Of a stretch of DNA of 37,247 bases, positions 15,921 to 23,701 are shown piece after piece (positions within the stretch are counted from its first letter, which is position 1; every line of letters starts with the position of its first letter). This DNA comes from CAYZIC01 sp964478335. Lineage in GTDB: Bacteria > Verrucomicrobiota > Kiritimatiellia > RFP12 > DVOR01. Below the pieces are notes generated by a model that saw only the letters and a list, made by a program, of their open reading frames with translations, was not told the DNA's origin and ran no database searches. Made by a program: the position numbers and the translations under genes. The stretch is taken from positions 1 to 37,247 of the forward strand of contig CAYZIC010000017.1 of NCBI GenBank assembly GCA_964478335.1, written 5' to 3'.

Positions 15921-15992
15921 ATGCATGCTAATAATTGTCAGGATTGCAAGGGATGTAGCGGTTGCGGCTCTAAAATGTGGCATGTCGGATAG
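15921..15992 (+). CDS. Putative 23-residue Cys-rich micropeptide
   Basis: This small reading frame (ATG 15921, TAG at 15990-15992) encodes a 23-residue peptide. The core CQDCKGCSGC places cysteines at residues 6, 9, 12 and 15, a CxxCxxCxxC pattern able to bind an iron-sulfur cluster or another metal. It ends with KMWHVG. I see no clear Shine-Dalgarno before the ATG and no convincing plus-strand promoter, and both neighbours are on the other strand. The regular cysteine spacing is the only support, so this may be chance. No known family is recognised. Confidence 0.25.
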   Translation: MHANNCQDCKGCSGCGSKMWHVG

Positions 15993-16074
15993 AGGGAGCT
16001 TCCTTTTGGAAGGTGCGAATGGTGTACAAGTGTACTTGAGAGCGGTGTGCGAGTTTATGCTCCTTAAATGGTTA

Positions 16075-16099
16075 AAATAGGAGGCTCAGTTTCCTATTT
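16075..16099 (-). terminator. Intrinsic terminator at the end of ptsI
   Basis: On the minus strand AAATAGGA (16099-16092) pairs with TCCTATTT (16082-16075) across a 9-nt loop, with T-rich sequence after it. The first arm overlaps the ptsI stop codon. It closes the kdsA-to-ptsI run. Confidence 0.65.
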
Positions 16100-17872
16100 G
16101 ATGACATCTGGAGCGTAGTGGGTGATGAGCTCTGTGGCGAGGGTGATGACACGCTCTGGAGAATTGAGTGCTTGGCGTTTGATCGTATCGATGAGGCGCT
16201 GCATGTCGTAGTAGGAGATGCGACAGATGAGCTCTTTAATACGGGGAATGAGGTTTGCCGACATACTCAGCTCGCGAATGCCTAGACCGATGAGTAAGAG
16301 AGCTCCGACAGGATTGGAGGCCATTTCTCCGCAGACGCAGACTGGTTTGCCGTAGCGTTTGGCTGCGGTCACGATTAGGTAAACGAGGTGGAGAATTACG
16401 GGGCTGAAGGGCTGATAGAGATAGGAGATGGATTCGTTGCCGCGGTCTGCGGCAAAGGTATACTGCACGAGATCATTGGACCCGATGGAGAAAAAATCGA
16501 CGTGTTTAGCGAGGACAGGCGCTAGAACGACAGCAGCAGGGACTTCGATCATGAGGCCAATGGGGACTAGGTCTTTGAATGGGATGCCATCGTGGCGGAG
16601 CTCCTCTTTGCACTGTGCAACAAAAGCATTGCAGTCGAGGAGCTCTTGTACAGTGGAGATCATCGGGTACATCATGCGGCAGTCGCCAGCAATAGCCGCA
16701 CGCAAGATGGCACGGATTTGACTGCGGAAGGTCGCTTTGTTGGTCAATAGATAGCGGATGGAGCGATTGCCTAAGAATGGGTTTGCCTCTGCGGCTTGTG
16801 GGCTGGTACTGGAGACGAGCTTGTCCCCCCCAATATCTAAAACTCGGATGGTTACGGGTTTGCCATTGGCAGAACGTAAGACCTCGGAATAGGCTTGGTA
16901 CTGTTCGTCCTCGGTAGGCTCTTTCCCCGCGGTAATCCAGAGATATTCAGAGCGGTATAGTCCGATGCCCTCAGCGCCGTGGTCGCCGATGTGAGCAAAG
17001 CCGATGCTGTGGTCGGTATTGGCAGATAGGTGAATGCGGACTCCATCCGGAGTGATGGCAGGTTGATTGACCAAGCGCTTGCGCACATCGATGGCGGTGC
17101 GTTTTTCCTGTGTGGCGGCAAGTAGGCAGACTTTGCAGGCGGCAGATGGGAGATGCCAGAGCTCGCCGTCAAAGCCATTGAGTGCGACTTCGTCACCGGT
17201 CTGGATGGCATCAAGAGATTGTCCAATGCCAACGATCGCCGGGATGCCGAGTGCTCTGGCGAGGACAGTGACGTGGGCAGTGAGGCTACCGTGCTCGGTG
17301 GCCATACCCCGAATATAATCCAAAGGCAGAGCAACAGCATCAGATGGAGTTATATTGTCTGCGATGACAATTGATGGACGGGTTATTTTTGGGATATGGC
17401 GCTGGCAATGATCTCCTTGTAGCAAGGAGATTAGACGGTGTCGTACATCGTAAAGGTCGGCAACGCGTTCTCTCATGTAGGCATCAGTGGCATCTGCCAT
17501 GGTGTCGATGATTTGCTGAAAGGCATCATAGACGAGGGTGGCGATGTTGATTTTCTCTTTGCGAAAGCGCTTGATGATGGTATCGATGAAGAAGTCATCC
17601 TCGATCATCATGATGTGTGCGTCAAAGATGCCCGCCTCAGTCTGGGTGGTGGCTGACTTTGTTTTGGTCATGAGCTCGTCAATTTCTTGGCGAGCTCGAT
17701 TGAGGGCAGTGTAGAGTCTAGCCACCTCGGCATGGAGGGCGACTTGGGCAATTGCATAAGGAGCTGGCCGCTGGTTGGTCAGCGCCTCAAATCGAACGAC
17801 TGGAGCAAAGGTAAGCCCCTCGGAGGCGGCCAGCCCCTGATAGCAGGTAGATTGGGATGCTTGATCTAACAT
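16094..17872 (-). CDS. ptsI: Phosphoenolpyruvate-protein phosphotransferase (enzyme I)
   Basis: A 592-residue enzyme I that takes phosphate from PEP and passes it to HPr. The phosphohistidine is His200 in GSLTAHVTVLARALGIPAIVG. The PEP-binding barrel shows GIGLYRSEYLW, FFSIGSNDLVQYTFAADR and the C-terminal cysteine motif PVCVCGEMASNP. I start at ATG 17872; a longer TTG-initiated frame from 17920 would overlap ptsH by 20 nt and add residues not seen in the family. No sugar-specific enzyme II lies nearby, so its output may be regulatory (through HPr and HprK). Confidence 0.92.
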   Translation of the reverse strand: MLDQASQSTCYQGLAASEGLTFAPVVRFEALTNQRPAPYAIAQVALHAEVARLYTALNRARQEIDELMTKTKSATTQTEAGIFDAHIMMIEDDFFIDTIIKRFRKEKINIATLVYDAFQQIIDTMADATDAYMRERVADLYDVRHRLISLLQGDHCQRHIPKITRPSIVIADNITPSDAVALPLDYIRGMATEHGSLTAHVTVLARALGIPAIVGIGQSLDAIQTGDEVALNGFDGELWHLPSAACKVCLLAATQEKRTAIDVRKRLVNQPAITPDGVRIHLSANTDHSIGFAHIGDHGAEGIGLYRSEYLWITAGKEPTEDEQYQAYSEVLRSANGKPVTIRVLDIGGDKLVSSTSPQAAEANPFLGNRSIRYLLTNKATFRSQIRAILRAAIAGDCRMMYPMISTVQELLDCNAFVAQCKEELRHDGIPFKDLVPIGLMIEVPAAVVLAPVLAKHVDFFSIGSNDLVQYTFAADRGNESISYLYQPFSPVILHLVYLIVTAAKRYGKPVCVCGEMASNPVGALLLIGLGIRELSMSANLIPRIKELICRISYYDMQRLIDTIKRQALNSPERVITLATELITHYAPDVIK

Positions 17873-17900
17873 CGTGCGTTCATCTCGAGTAGGGTGGGGG

Positions 17901-18182
17901 CTATTCGTCAGGCAGGTCAAACTTGCGTGCGATCAAGTCGGTAAGGTCGTCGATTGCAGCTTGAGCATCCTCGCCCGTAGCCGAAACGCGAATAGTATTG
18001 CCGCAAGCGACTTCGAGACCCATGAGCGCCATAATGCTCTTGCCAGGGACTTGGATGCCGTCTTTCTCAACGGTGATGTCGGATGCAAATTGTGAAACAT
18101 GATTAGCAAAGAGTCCTGCAGGACGCACGTGCATACCATATTTATTGATGAGCGTGAGATCTTTAACAATCGTATCAGCCAT
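17901..18182 (-). CDS. ptsH: Phosphocarrier protein HPr
   Basis: A 93-residue HPr. The active histidine is His18 in KYGMHVRPAG, phosphorylated by enzyme I. Ser49 in VPGKSIMALMGLEV corresponds to the regulatory serine that HprK phosphorylates, and the gene for that kinase overlaps it by 8 nt. AGAGG lies upstream of the ATG, inside the end of hprK. The gene order hprK-ptsH-ptsI argues for a self-contained phosphorelay. Confidence 0.95.
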   Translation of the reverse strand: MADTIVKDLTLINKYGMHVRPAGLFANHVSQFASDITVEKDGIQVPGKSIMALMGLEVACGNTIRVSATGEDAQAAIDDLTDLIARKFDLPDE

Positions 18183-19146
18183 GATAAGCCTCTTTCATTT
18201 GTAGGTTTCTAAACTTTAATCGCGATTCTAGGAGTGCGGCATCGCATTGACCTTTTCGGCGCGTTTTTAACTCAGCAACTGCGGTTTCAACAATATTGAC
18301 GAAGTCTTTACCTGCGATAACGGGGATTGTATGGCAGGTGATGTTAACGCCAAGGATTGATTCTGTTTGTGTGTCGAGACCCATTCTCTCGGGGGATTCG
18401 ACAGCAGAGAAGTGTTTCAGCTTGATGATGAGGTCGAGCTCGATCCTGTCCCGAATGGCACCAATGCCAAATAGGGTTGGAACATTGAGGACTCCTAGGC
18501 CTCTGATCTCAATAAATCCGTGAGTCGATGTTGGCGATTGTCCGATCAAGCATCCTGTGCCGTCATCTTGAATAATGGTATAGTCGTCTGAGATCAGTGC
18601 GCAACCATGACGAATGAGTCCAAGAGCCGTTTCACTCTTGCCGATGCCAGAGTCGCCCATGAGGAGCACGCCTATGCCACCTACGTCAACCAAAGTGCCG
18701 TGGAGTATTTTCTGGGGGCAGGTCAATTCGTAGAGAATGATGGAGGAAAGTCGATAAAAAAGTGTTTCTTGCTGAGCTGTCTTAAATAGTGCCACCTCAA
18801 ATTGGTCGGCTAGCTCAACGATTGTTTCGAGGTTGGTTAATTCGCTCGATAATACCACAGCGGGAACTTGTTGCTCAAAGAGCTTATACCAGCGCTCGAT
18901 TTGGACTTCTAAAGGGAGCGAATTGAGGTATGCACAGGCTTGATGGCCTACATATTGCAACATTTGTGCGGGGAATTCCTCAATGAATCCAGTCAAAGCG
19001 AGGTCTGCTGAATTGATTTGCGCAGAGGTTAGTGGGCGCTGATGACCATCTATTGGGGTGATTGCGGAGAGTTTTAATACCTCGCGGCCGCGCTCGAAGT
19101 AGTTCGAGACGGTGGTGATACGTGGTATAGCAGCAGATCTAGGCAT
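18175..19146 (-). CDS. hprK: HPr kinase/phosphorylase
   Basis: A 323-residue bifunctional enzyme that phosphorylates HPr on serine with ATP and removes that phosphate by phosphorolysis. The N-terminal domain (about 1-130) precedes the HprK catalytic domain. That domain has the conserved His149 (ILHGTLVDVGGIGV), the P-loop GDSGIGKS at 164-171 and SDDYTII. The later signature with GLGVLNV is also present. There is no strong Shine-Dalgarno; an upstream hairpin (19164-19189) lies just before the start. It overlaps ptsH. Confidence 0.95.
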   Translation of the reverse strand: MPRSAAIPRITTVSNYFERGREVLKLSAITPIDGHQRPLTSAQINSADLALTGFIEEFPAQMLQYVGHQACAYLNSLPLEVQIERWYKLFEQQVPAVVLSSELTNLETIVELADQFEVALFKTAQQETLFYRLSSIILYELTCPQKILHGTLVDVGGIGVLLMGDSGIGKSETALGLIRHGCALISDDYTIIQDDGTGCLIGQSPTSTHGFIEIRGLGVLNVPTLFGIGAIRDRIELDLIIKLKHFSAVESPERMGLDTQTESILGVNITCHTIPVIAGKDFVNIVETAVAELKTRRKGQCDAALLESRLKFRNLQMKEAYHG

Positions 19147-19163
19147 GGTCGAGGATGGGATAT

Positions 19164-19189
19164 GGGGGCAAACCTTTGGGTCTGCCCCC
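19164..19189 (-). terminator. Hairpin between hpf and hprK
   Basis: GGGGGCA (19164-19170) pairs with TGCCCCC (19183-19189), with further partial pairing of the inner ACC/GGT bases. No T-run follows on the minus strand, so it is more likely a partial terminator, an RNA processing site or a stabiliser than a full stop. Confidence 0.45.
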
Positions 19190-19199
19190 GGATGGGTGA

Positions 19200-19529
19200 T
19201 TACTTGGCAGCTTCTGCGGCAAGGGCACCTTCGCGCACAGGGATCTGGGAGATCATTTGGCGCTTACGGCGGATTTGACGCTCAACTTTAGCCACGGCGC
19301 TGTCTGTGGCACTCTTGATTGATGCATCGGACTCAACTTTGGCGACGAATTGTTCGTCTTGGCGCTGGGCGACGACGTGGGCGGAGCAGAAGTTGCTCTG
19401 GAAATCAAGAATGATTGAGACGTGCTCGACCTTGGGGAACTTTTCGCCAAGCTTTTGGGCGCGTTGTTCCGCATAGGTACGGAAAAATTCGGAAATTTTC
19501 TTGTGGCGTGCAATAACTTCAATAGTCAT
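19200..19529 (-). CDS. hpf: Short-form ribosome hibernation-promoting factor
   Basis: A 109-residue protein of the RaiA/HPF family that binds the 30S subunit and helps form inactive ribosomes in slow growth. The opening MTIEVIARHKKISEFFRTYAEQRAQKL and the VSIILDF strand are typical, and the lack of a C-terminal extension makes it a short form. I start at ATG 19529, with AAAGGTAGG upstream; a longer frame to 19625 overlaps lptB and has a cysteine-rich leader foreign to the family. In many proteobacteria rpoN sits between lptB and hpf; here they are adjacent. Confidence 0.9.
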   Translation of the reverse strand: MTIEVIARHKKISEFFRTYAEQRAQKLGEKFPKVEHVSIILDFQSNFCSAHVVAQRQDEQFVAKVESDASIKSATDSAVAKVERQIRRKRQMISQIPVREGALAAEAAK

Positions 19530-19608
19530 AATAGACCTACCTTTCGTTTTATTTACAGATGACGTGCACCTGCTGTTTTTTTGTTGCCAAGAGTACGAGA
19601 CCGTATCA

Positions 19609-20373
19609 CTACATACGGAATTCATCTCCTAGATAAAATTTACGAGCTTGAGGATCGTTGATGAGGTCATCACTTGATCCTTGAGTCAAGATATTGCCAT
19701 CGTAGACGAGATAGGCTCGGTCAACAATGGAGAGGGTTTCGCGGACGTTGTGGTCGGTAATGATGACCCCTAGGCCTTGAGCTTTGAGATTGCGGCAGAT
19801 ATTTTGGATATCAATGACCGCAAGCGGGTCGACACCGCTAAAAGGCTCGTCTAGCATTAATATGGACGGCTCTCTTACGAGGGCTCGGGCAATCTCAAGC
19901 TTGCGACGCTCACCGCCGCTGAGGGTATAGGCATACTGCGTGGCGACTTTTGTCAAGCCAAGGGACTCGAGTAGCTCAGCGCAGCGCTCTTTACGGGCTT
20001 GCTTGCTCATGGGCATGGTCTCTAGGATAGCCATGACGTTGTCTTGCACGGAGAGCTTGCGAAAGATGGAAGCCTCTTGGGCTAAGTAGCCCAGACCGAT
20101 ACGAGCACGCTGGTAAACGGGCATCTTTGTGACATCTTGTCCTTTGAATAAGACTTTGCCAGAGTTTGGCTTGACGAGACCAACGACCATGTAAAATGTG
20201 GTTGTTTTGCCAGCGCCATTGGGGCCAAGTAGTCCGACAATCTCACCGCATGATGCTCGCAGGGAGACGTTTTTGACCACGGTGCGTGTGCCGTAGATTT
20301 TGCACAGACCCGTTGCCTCAATATCAGCGGGTTCGGCGGGTTTGATTTCGCGATTAAAAATATCAACAGGCAT
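19609..20373 (-). CDS. lptB: LPS export ABC transporter ATP-binding protein LptB
   Basis: A 254-residue ATPase that powers LPS extraction from the inner membrane. The Walker A motif GPNGAGKT is at 50-57, the ABC signature LSGGE at 151-155 and Walker B with LMLDEP at 172-177. The long conserved stretch GIGYLAQE-like (GLGYLAQEASIFRKLSVQDN) and the end LGDEFRM are diagnostic of LptB among ABC ATPases. An N-terminal extension of about 17 residues precedes the usual start. It follows lptA by 29 nt. Confidence 0.95.
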   Translation of the reverse strand: MPVDIFNREIKPAEPADIEATGLCKIYGTRTVVKNVSLRASCGEIVGLLGPNGAGKTTTFYMVVGLVKPNSGKVLFKGQDVTKMPVYQRARIGLGYLAQEASIFRKLSVQDNVMAILETMPMSKQARKERCAELLESLGLTKVATQYAYTLSGGERRKLEIARALVREPSILMLDEPFSGVDPLAVIDIQNICRNLKAQGLGVIITDHNVRETLSIVDRAYLVYDGNILTQGSSDDLINDPQARKFYLGDEFRM

Positions 20374-20402
20374 AGGGAGCTCTTTTCTCGACAGTGGTTA
20401 GA

Positions 20403-21167
20403 TTAGAGTAGGGACTTCACATCCGACTTTTTGCTGGCGTCGACAGGGATCGTTAGGGTCGGTCTGGGGTAAACTTCGACGCGTTGCTCTTCTGTCCAAA
20501 TGGTAATTTTATCGCCTTTGACGGTGGAGTGTTGACCTTTGTCATCCATGTTGCTTAAAGAGGCATGGCCAACTAAGACGAGCGTGGCATCCTTTTTAGT
20601 ATAGACAGCCTTGTCACAGATTGCGGTGCGAGCTTCGCTGACGACGGTGACATTGCCTAATACGACGAGCTGAGCGAGAGTCGAGGTGTCTTTGTCGAAA
20701 AAGACAAAAGCTTTGTCCGCATTAAGCGTGAATCTCGGATCTGTGACGACGACATTGTCAATGAGCGTGGCGACACCTTCTTGGTAGTTAAAGGACATCT
20801 TGTCAGCCGTGGTGCGCGTGGCCTGGTTGATCTTTTTGACAAGGGGCTTTTTGATGGGGGCTTTGCCAGATTCGAGAACCTCTTTTTGGAGGGCTTGTTG
20901 CTCTTTGAGCTCGGCTTCACGCATTTTAACAATGGCTGTGGTTTGATCTTTGGCGAGCTTGTCTGCAGCCTCTTTGCGCTGAATCGTCTTGAGGCGAGCA
21001 TTTTCAAGGACGATGGATTCGACTTGTAAGAGCTTGCCATCCTCAGATTGAGTCTGCTTGGCGGATTTTTGGGGGGCTTTGGTCAGAGTGTTTGTAGCCG
21101 CCCAGGAGGAAAGGGTGGTTGCAATAATTGCTACGATGAGGAGACTTTTGCTGGAGTACGCTGTCAT
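20403..21167 (-). CDS. lptA: LptA/OstA-like periplasmic LPS transport protein
   Basis: A 254-residue secreted protein with a signal peptide (about residues 1-23, LLIVAIIATTLSSWAA). It has a Lys/Gln-rich helical insert (about 40-115) and a C-terminal OstA-type beta-jellyroll (about 120-240). Diagnostic pieces are ATLIDNVVVTDPRFTLNADKAFVFF and GNVTVV, followed by AICDKAVYTKKDATLVLVGHASL. It should form part of the periplasmic bridge that carries LPS. AAGGA is 7 nt before the ATG. The helical insert makes it longer than typical E. coli LptA. Confidence 0.82.
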   Translation of the reverse strand: MTAYSSKSLLIVAIIATTLSSWAATNTLTKAPQKSAKQTQSEDGKLLQVESIVLENARLKTIQRKEAADKLAKDQTTAIVKMREAELKEQQALQKEVLESGKAPIKKPLVKKINQATRTTADKMSFNYQEGVATLIDNVVVTDPRFTLNADKAFVFFDKDTSTLAQLVVLGNVTVVSEARTAICDKAVYTKKDATLVLVGHASLSNMDDKGQHSTVKGDKITIWTEEQRVEVYPRPTLTIPVDASKKSDVKSLL

Positions 21168-21182
21168 AGGAGAGTCCTTGTC

Positions 21183-21740
21183 TTAAAAGAGTGTCGTTTT
21201 GCCGCTGGTGCTTTTGGCCTTGTCTGTAAAGAGAGCGGCGCCTTGAGTGATCATTGTCTGCTTGGTGTTGGCATCAATTAGCGCCTCTTGCCCAATGATG
21301 GTGTCTCCCTTATAGGTGGCAAAGATGAGGCCCGAGGCGTAACCGAGCATCTTGGTACGATCAAAGATGATGTGCTCGGCCCACATTTCCGCAATGGGTT
21401 TGCCCTCGGGGTCTAATTCTAGTAGGGTGACCCAGGAGGCTTTGACCATCATGGTATCTGCGGTTAGATGGGCCTGTTTGGCCTGAATGATGTTTTTGGG
21501 CTTGCCATCTGGATACGATTTGATGGGAAGGACGAGCCAAGATGCGGGGTTGGTAAAACGCAGAGAATCCGCATTGAGGGTTTTGAGGTAGTCAAAGCGC
21601 ATCAGGTTGGTTGCTTGTGCGTGTTTGTCAGCCCATGCCTCGATCTGCTCAATTGGCAAATTGCGCATGTCGGGTAACTCAGCAAAGAGGCTACCCATAC
21701 ATAATACGTATGCAATCAAAGAATAGGTGAGGCTGTTCAA
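21183..21740 (-). CDS. LptC/OstA-like exported protein
   Basis: A 185-residue exported protein (signal peptide about residues 1-20, SLIAYVLCMGSLFA). The C-terminal half has OstA-like strands (AKQAHLTADTMMVKAS, AEHIIFDRTKMLGYASG, QEALIDANTKQTMITQG). Its position between kdsA and lptA is where lptC is usually found, so an LptC-like role is inferred, although it lacks the usual retained N-terminal anchor. The start codon is TTG; AGGA overlapping the end of kdsA lies about 9 nt upstream and supports it. Confidence 0.65.
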   Translation of the reverse strand: MNSLTYSLIAYVLCMGSLFAELPDMRNLPIEQIEAWADKHAQATNLMRFDYLKTLNADSLRFTNPASWLVLPIKSYPDGKPKNIIQAKQAHLTADTMMVKASWVTLLELDPEGKPIAEMWAEHIIFDRTKMLGYASGLIFATYKGDTIIGQEALIDANTKQTMITQGAALFTDKAKSTSGKTTLF

Positions 21741-21742
21741 GA

Positions 21743-22573
21743 TTAGAGATCCTGTGTAATGGTATGAATCTTTTTGAGCTTGATGATGAGCTCCTCTAGG
21801 GCACTAAATGCGATCGCATTTGCCGAGTCGGAGAGTGCTTCAGGCGGGTTGAAATGGGTTTCGATAAAGATCCCATCGACACCAGTTGCGACAGCCGCAC
21901 GCGCCAAAGCAGGAGCCCAGCGTCCATCACCACCCGATCCTGCCCCCAAGCCACCTGGGCGCTGTACGCTGTGAGTGGCATCAAAGATGACTGGGTAACC
22001 GAGCTCACGCATGATCAAGAGGCTGCGCATATCGGCCACGAGATTGTGGTAGCCAAAGCTAGCACCGCGCTCAGTTAAGAGTATCTTATTGTTGCCCTGA
22101 GCCTCAACTTTGCGGATGACATTGACCATGTCTTCGGGTGCCAAGAATTGCCCCTTTTTAATGGCGACAACGCGACCTGTTTGGGCGGCTGCGACGACAA
22201 GGTCTGTTTGGCGGCACAAGAATGCCGGGATCTGCAAGACGTCGGCGACTTCGGCGACACGTTCGCATTGATCAGGCTCGTGGATGTCTGTTACGATTGG
22301 TACATTAAAGGTCTCTTTGATCTCTTTGAGGGTTTCGAGACCGGCTTCAATACCTGGTCCTCGGTAAGCATTCATCGAGGTGCGATTCGCTTTATCAAAT
22401 GAAGCCTTAAAGATGTAGGGGACATTGAGCTTGGTGGTGAGCTCGACCAAGGATTTGGCTAGCTCCATGCACGAGTCGTGGGATTCGATGACGCAGGGGC
22501 CTGCCATAAAGGCGAGGCTACCGTCACCATATGAAACTTTATCTGAAACTTTTACGCAGCGGCAATCTATCAT
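21743..22573 (-). CDS. kdsA: 3-deoxy-D-manno-octulosonate 8-phosphate synthase
   Basis: A 276-residue enzyme that condenses PEP and arabinose 5-phosphate to Kdo-8-phosphate for the LPS inner core. Conserved motifs include FKASFDKANRTS, DIHEP and FDATHSVQRPGG. Cys27 in MAGPCVIES is the residue typical of the metal-dependent class; the metal-independent E. coli enzyme has asparagine there. The RBS AGAGGA lies ahead of the ATG and a promoter is visible at 22603-22631. It heads the LPS export and phosphorelay operon. Confidence 0.95.
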   Translation of the reverse strand: MIDCRCVKVSDKVSYGDGSLAFMAGPCVIESHDSCMELAKSLVELTTKLNVPYIFKASFDKANRTSMNAYRGPGIEAGLETLKEIKETFNVPIVTDIHEPDQCERVAEVADVLQIPAFLCRQTDLVVAAAQTGRVVAIKKGQFLAPEDMVNVIRKVEAQGNNKILLTERGASFGYHNLVADMRSLLIMRELGYPVIFDATHSVQRPGGLGAGSGGDGRWAPALARAAVATGVDGIFIETHFNPPEALSDSANAIAFSALEELIIKLKKIHTITQDL

Positions 22574-22602
22574 AGTTATATTCCTCTCATTAAAACAGTG
22601 TG

Positions 22603-22631
22603 ATTATAGCATAGTGGAGGGAAATAGAAAA
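22603..22631 (-). promoter_or_regulatory. Promoter of the kdsA-lpt-hpf-pts run
   Basis: On the minus strand a perfect -10 TATAAT (22608-22603) is preceded by TGC, an extended -10. The -35 position 17 nt upstream (22631-22626, TTTTCT) is weak, as is common with extended -10 promoters. The start of transcription would be about 22597. Confidence 0.6.
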
Positions 22632-22634
22632 GAA

Positions 22635-22672
22635 GAAAATGCTAAAAAGCGTGTATTTTGTCCTCTTTTAGC
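22635..22672 (-). terminator. Possible weak terminator after the GH16 gene
   Basis: On the minus strand GCTAAAA (22672-22666) pairs with TTTTAGC (22647-22641) across an 18-nt loop and is followed by a T-rich run. It is about 105 nt after the GH16 stop and just upstream of the kdsA promoter. The loop is long, so this is tentative. Confidence 0.35.
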
Positions 22673-22776
22673 CCTCTTTGTGGCTCTTGTGACAGTTTAG
22701 GGAGCTGGTGTTGCCGTTTTAGAGGCGGTTGCGTAGTTGCTGAGCCCACTCCAAATCTCCCAAGAGTCACATTGAC

Positions 22777-23691
22777 CTACTTAGTCGTTGTTGCTGAGTC
22801 GATTTGCGTGGGGGTATAATAGCGGACATAGTCTACTTGGTAGGTCGCTGGAAGGGTTTTGGGATCGAGGGCCCCGCCCCACGCGCCACCAATTGCGAGG
22901 TTTATAAGCAGATACATGGGCTCTCTAAAGGGATTGGATCCATCGGGACGATTTGCTTTGGAGCAATCAAAGGTGTAGTATTTTTGATTGTCAAAGAAAA
23001 AGTCAATCTTTTCGGGCGTTCTGATGATGGTGTAGAGATGCCATTGATCTTTGAGGGTGTTGCAGGTGATGGTGCCTCCGGTGGAGGTGTGGATCGAGCC
23101 ATTGGGCAAGGGCTGGTTGCGTTTCCAGTGGCAGGTACCATAGATGGTCTTGGGCGTGCCCCAGACAAACTCCATGATATCGATTTCGCCGCAGTCAGGC
23201 CAGTTGCGCTGGGCGCAGTTGATCCCCATCATCCAGAGAGCGGGCCAGACGCCTTGACCTTGGGGGAGCTTGGCGCGGATCTCAATCTTGCCATAACCAA
23301 AGGCAACTTTGTCAAGGGTATTGATTGAGGCAGAGGTGACGGCAGCGGTTTCTCGGGTGTAGCGAGGGGTTTTGTGCTTGGCCTGGGGGGCGTAGTCTGG
23401 GTTGGTGATCGTCTCGTGCTTGGCGACAAGGTTGAGCTTGCCATCCCTAATAAAGCAGTTGTCTAGATCTGCATGGGTGTAGTATTGTAGCTCGCTATTG
23501 CGGATAAAGCCGACCTCGTATTGCCAAGATTGATCATTGGGGAGGCCAGCTTGCTCGAATTCTTCTTGCCAAGCGAGTGTCCACTGGGGGGCAGCCGGTA
23601 GGGCGGCGGGTTGAGAATCCTTGGGGTGAGAGATGCATCCACTCATCAAAGAGGCGGATGTGAGGAGGGTGATGAGAAGTGACTTGTGCAT
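22777..23691 (-). CDS. GH16-family glycoside hydrolase lipoprotein
   Basis: A 304-residue lipoprotein. The signal peptide ends in the lipobox LMSGC with lipidation at Cys19. The rest is a GH16 beta-jellyroll, a family including laminarinases, lichenases, agarases and carrageenases. The catalytic motif GEIDIMEF gives nucleophile Glu169, Asp171 and acid/base Glu174; the extra residue in EIDIME fits the beta-bulge laminarinase-like subgroup. Strands such as YGKIEIRAKLPQGQGVWPALWMM are typical. I start at ATG 23691 after AGGA, since the 330-residue frame adds a leader within the sulfatase. It follows the sulfatase by 10 nt. The substrate is uncertain. Confidence 0.9.
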   Translation of the reverse strand: MHKSLLITLLTSASLMSGCISHPKDSQPAALPAAPQWTLAWQEEFEQAGLPNDQSWQYEVGFIRNSELQYYTHADLDNCFIRDGKLNLVAKHETITNPDYAPQAKHKTPRYTRETAAVTSASINTLDKVAFGYGKIEIRAKLPQGQGVWPALWMMGINCAQRNWPDCGEIDIMEFVWGTPKTIYGTCHWKRNQPLPNGSIHTSTGGTITCNTLKDQWHLYTIIRTPEKIDFFFDNQKYYTFDCSKANRPDGSNPFREPMYLLINLAIGGAWGGALDPKTLPATYQVDYVRYYTPTQIDSATTTK

Positions 23692-23701
23692 GATGATCCT
23701 A

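Noticed and set aside
15610..15921. 103-codon plus-strand frame containing VPERGVEPLRPLKSADFKSAVS
   Set aside because: It reads straight through the reverse complement of tRNA-Leu; this peptide wording is a well-known false product of tRNA genes.
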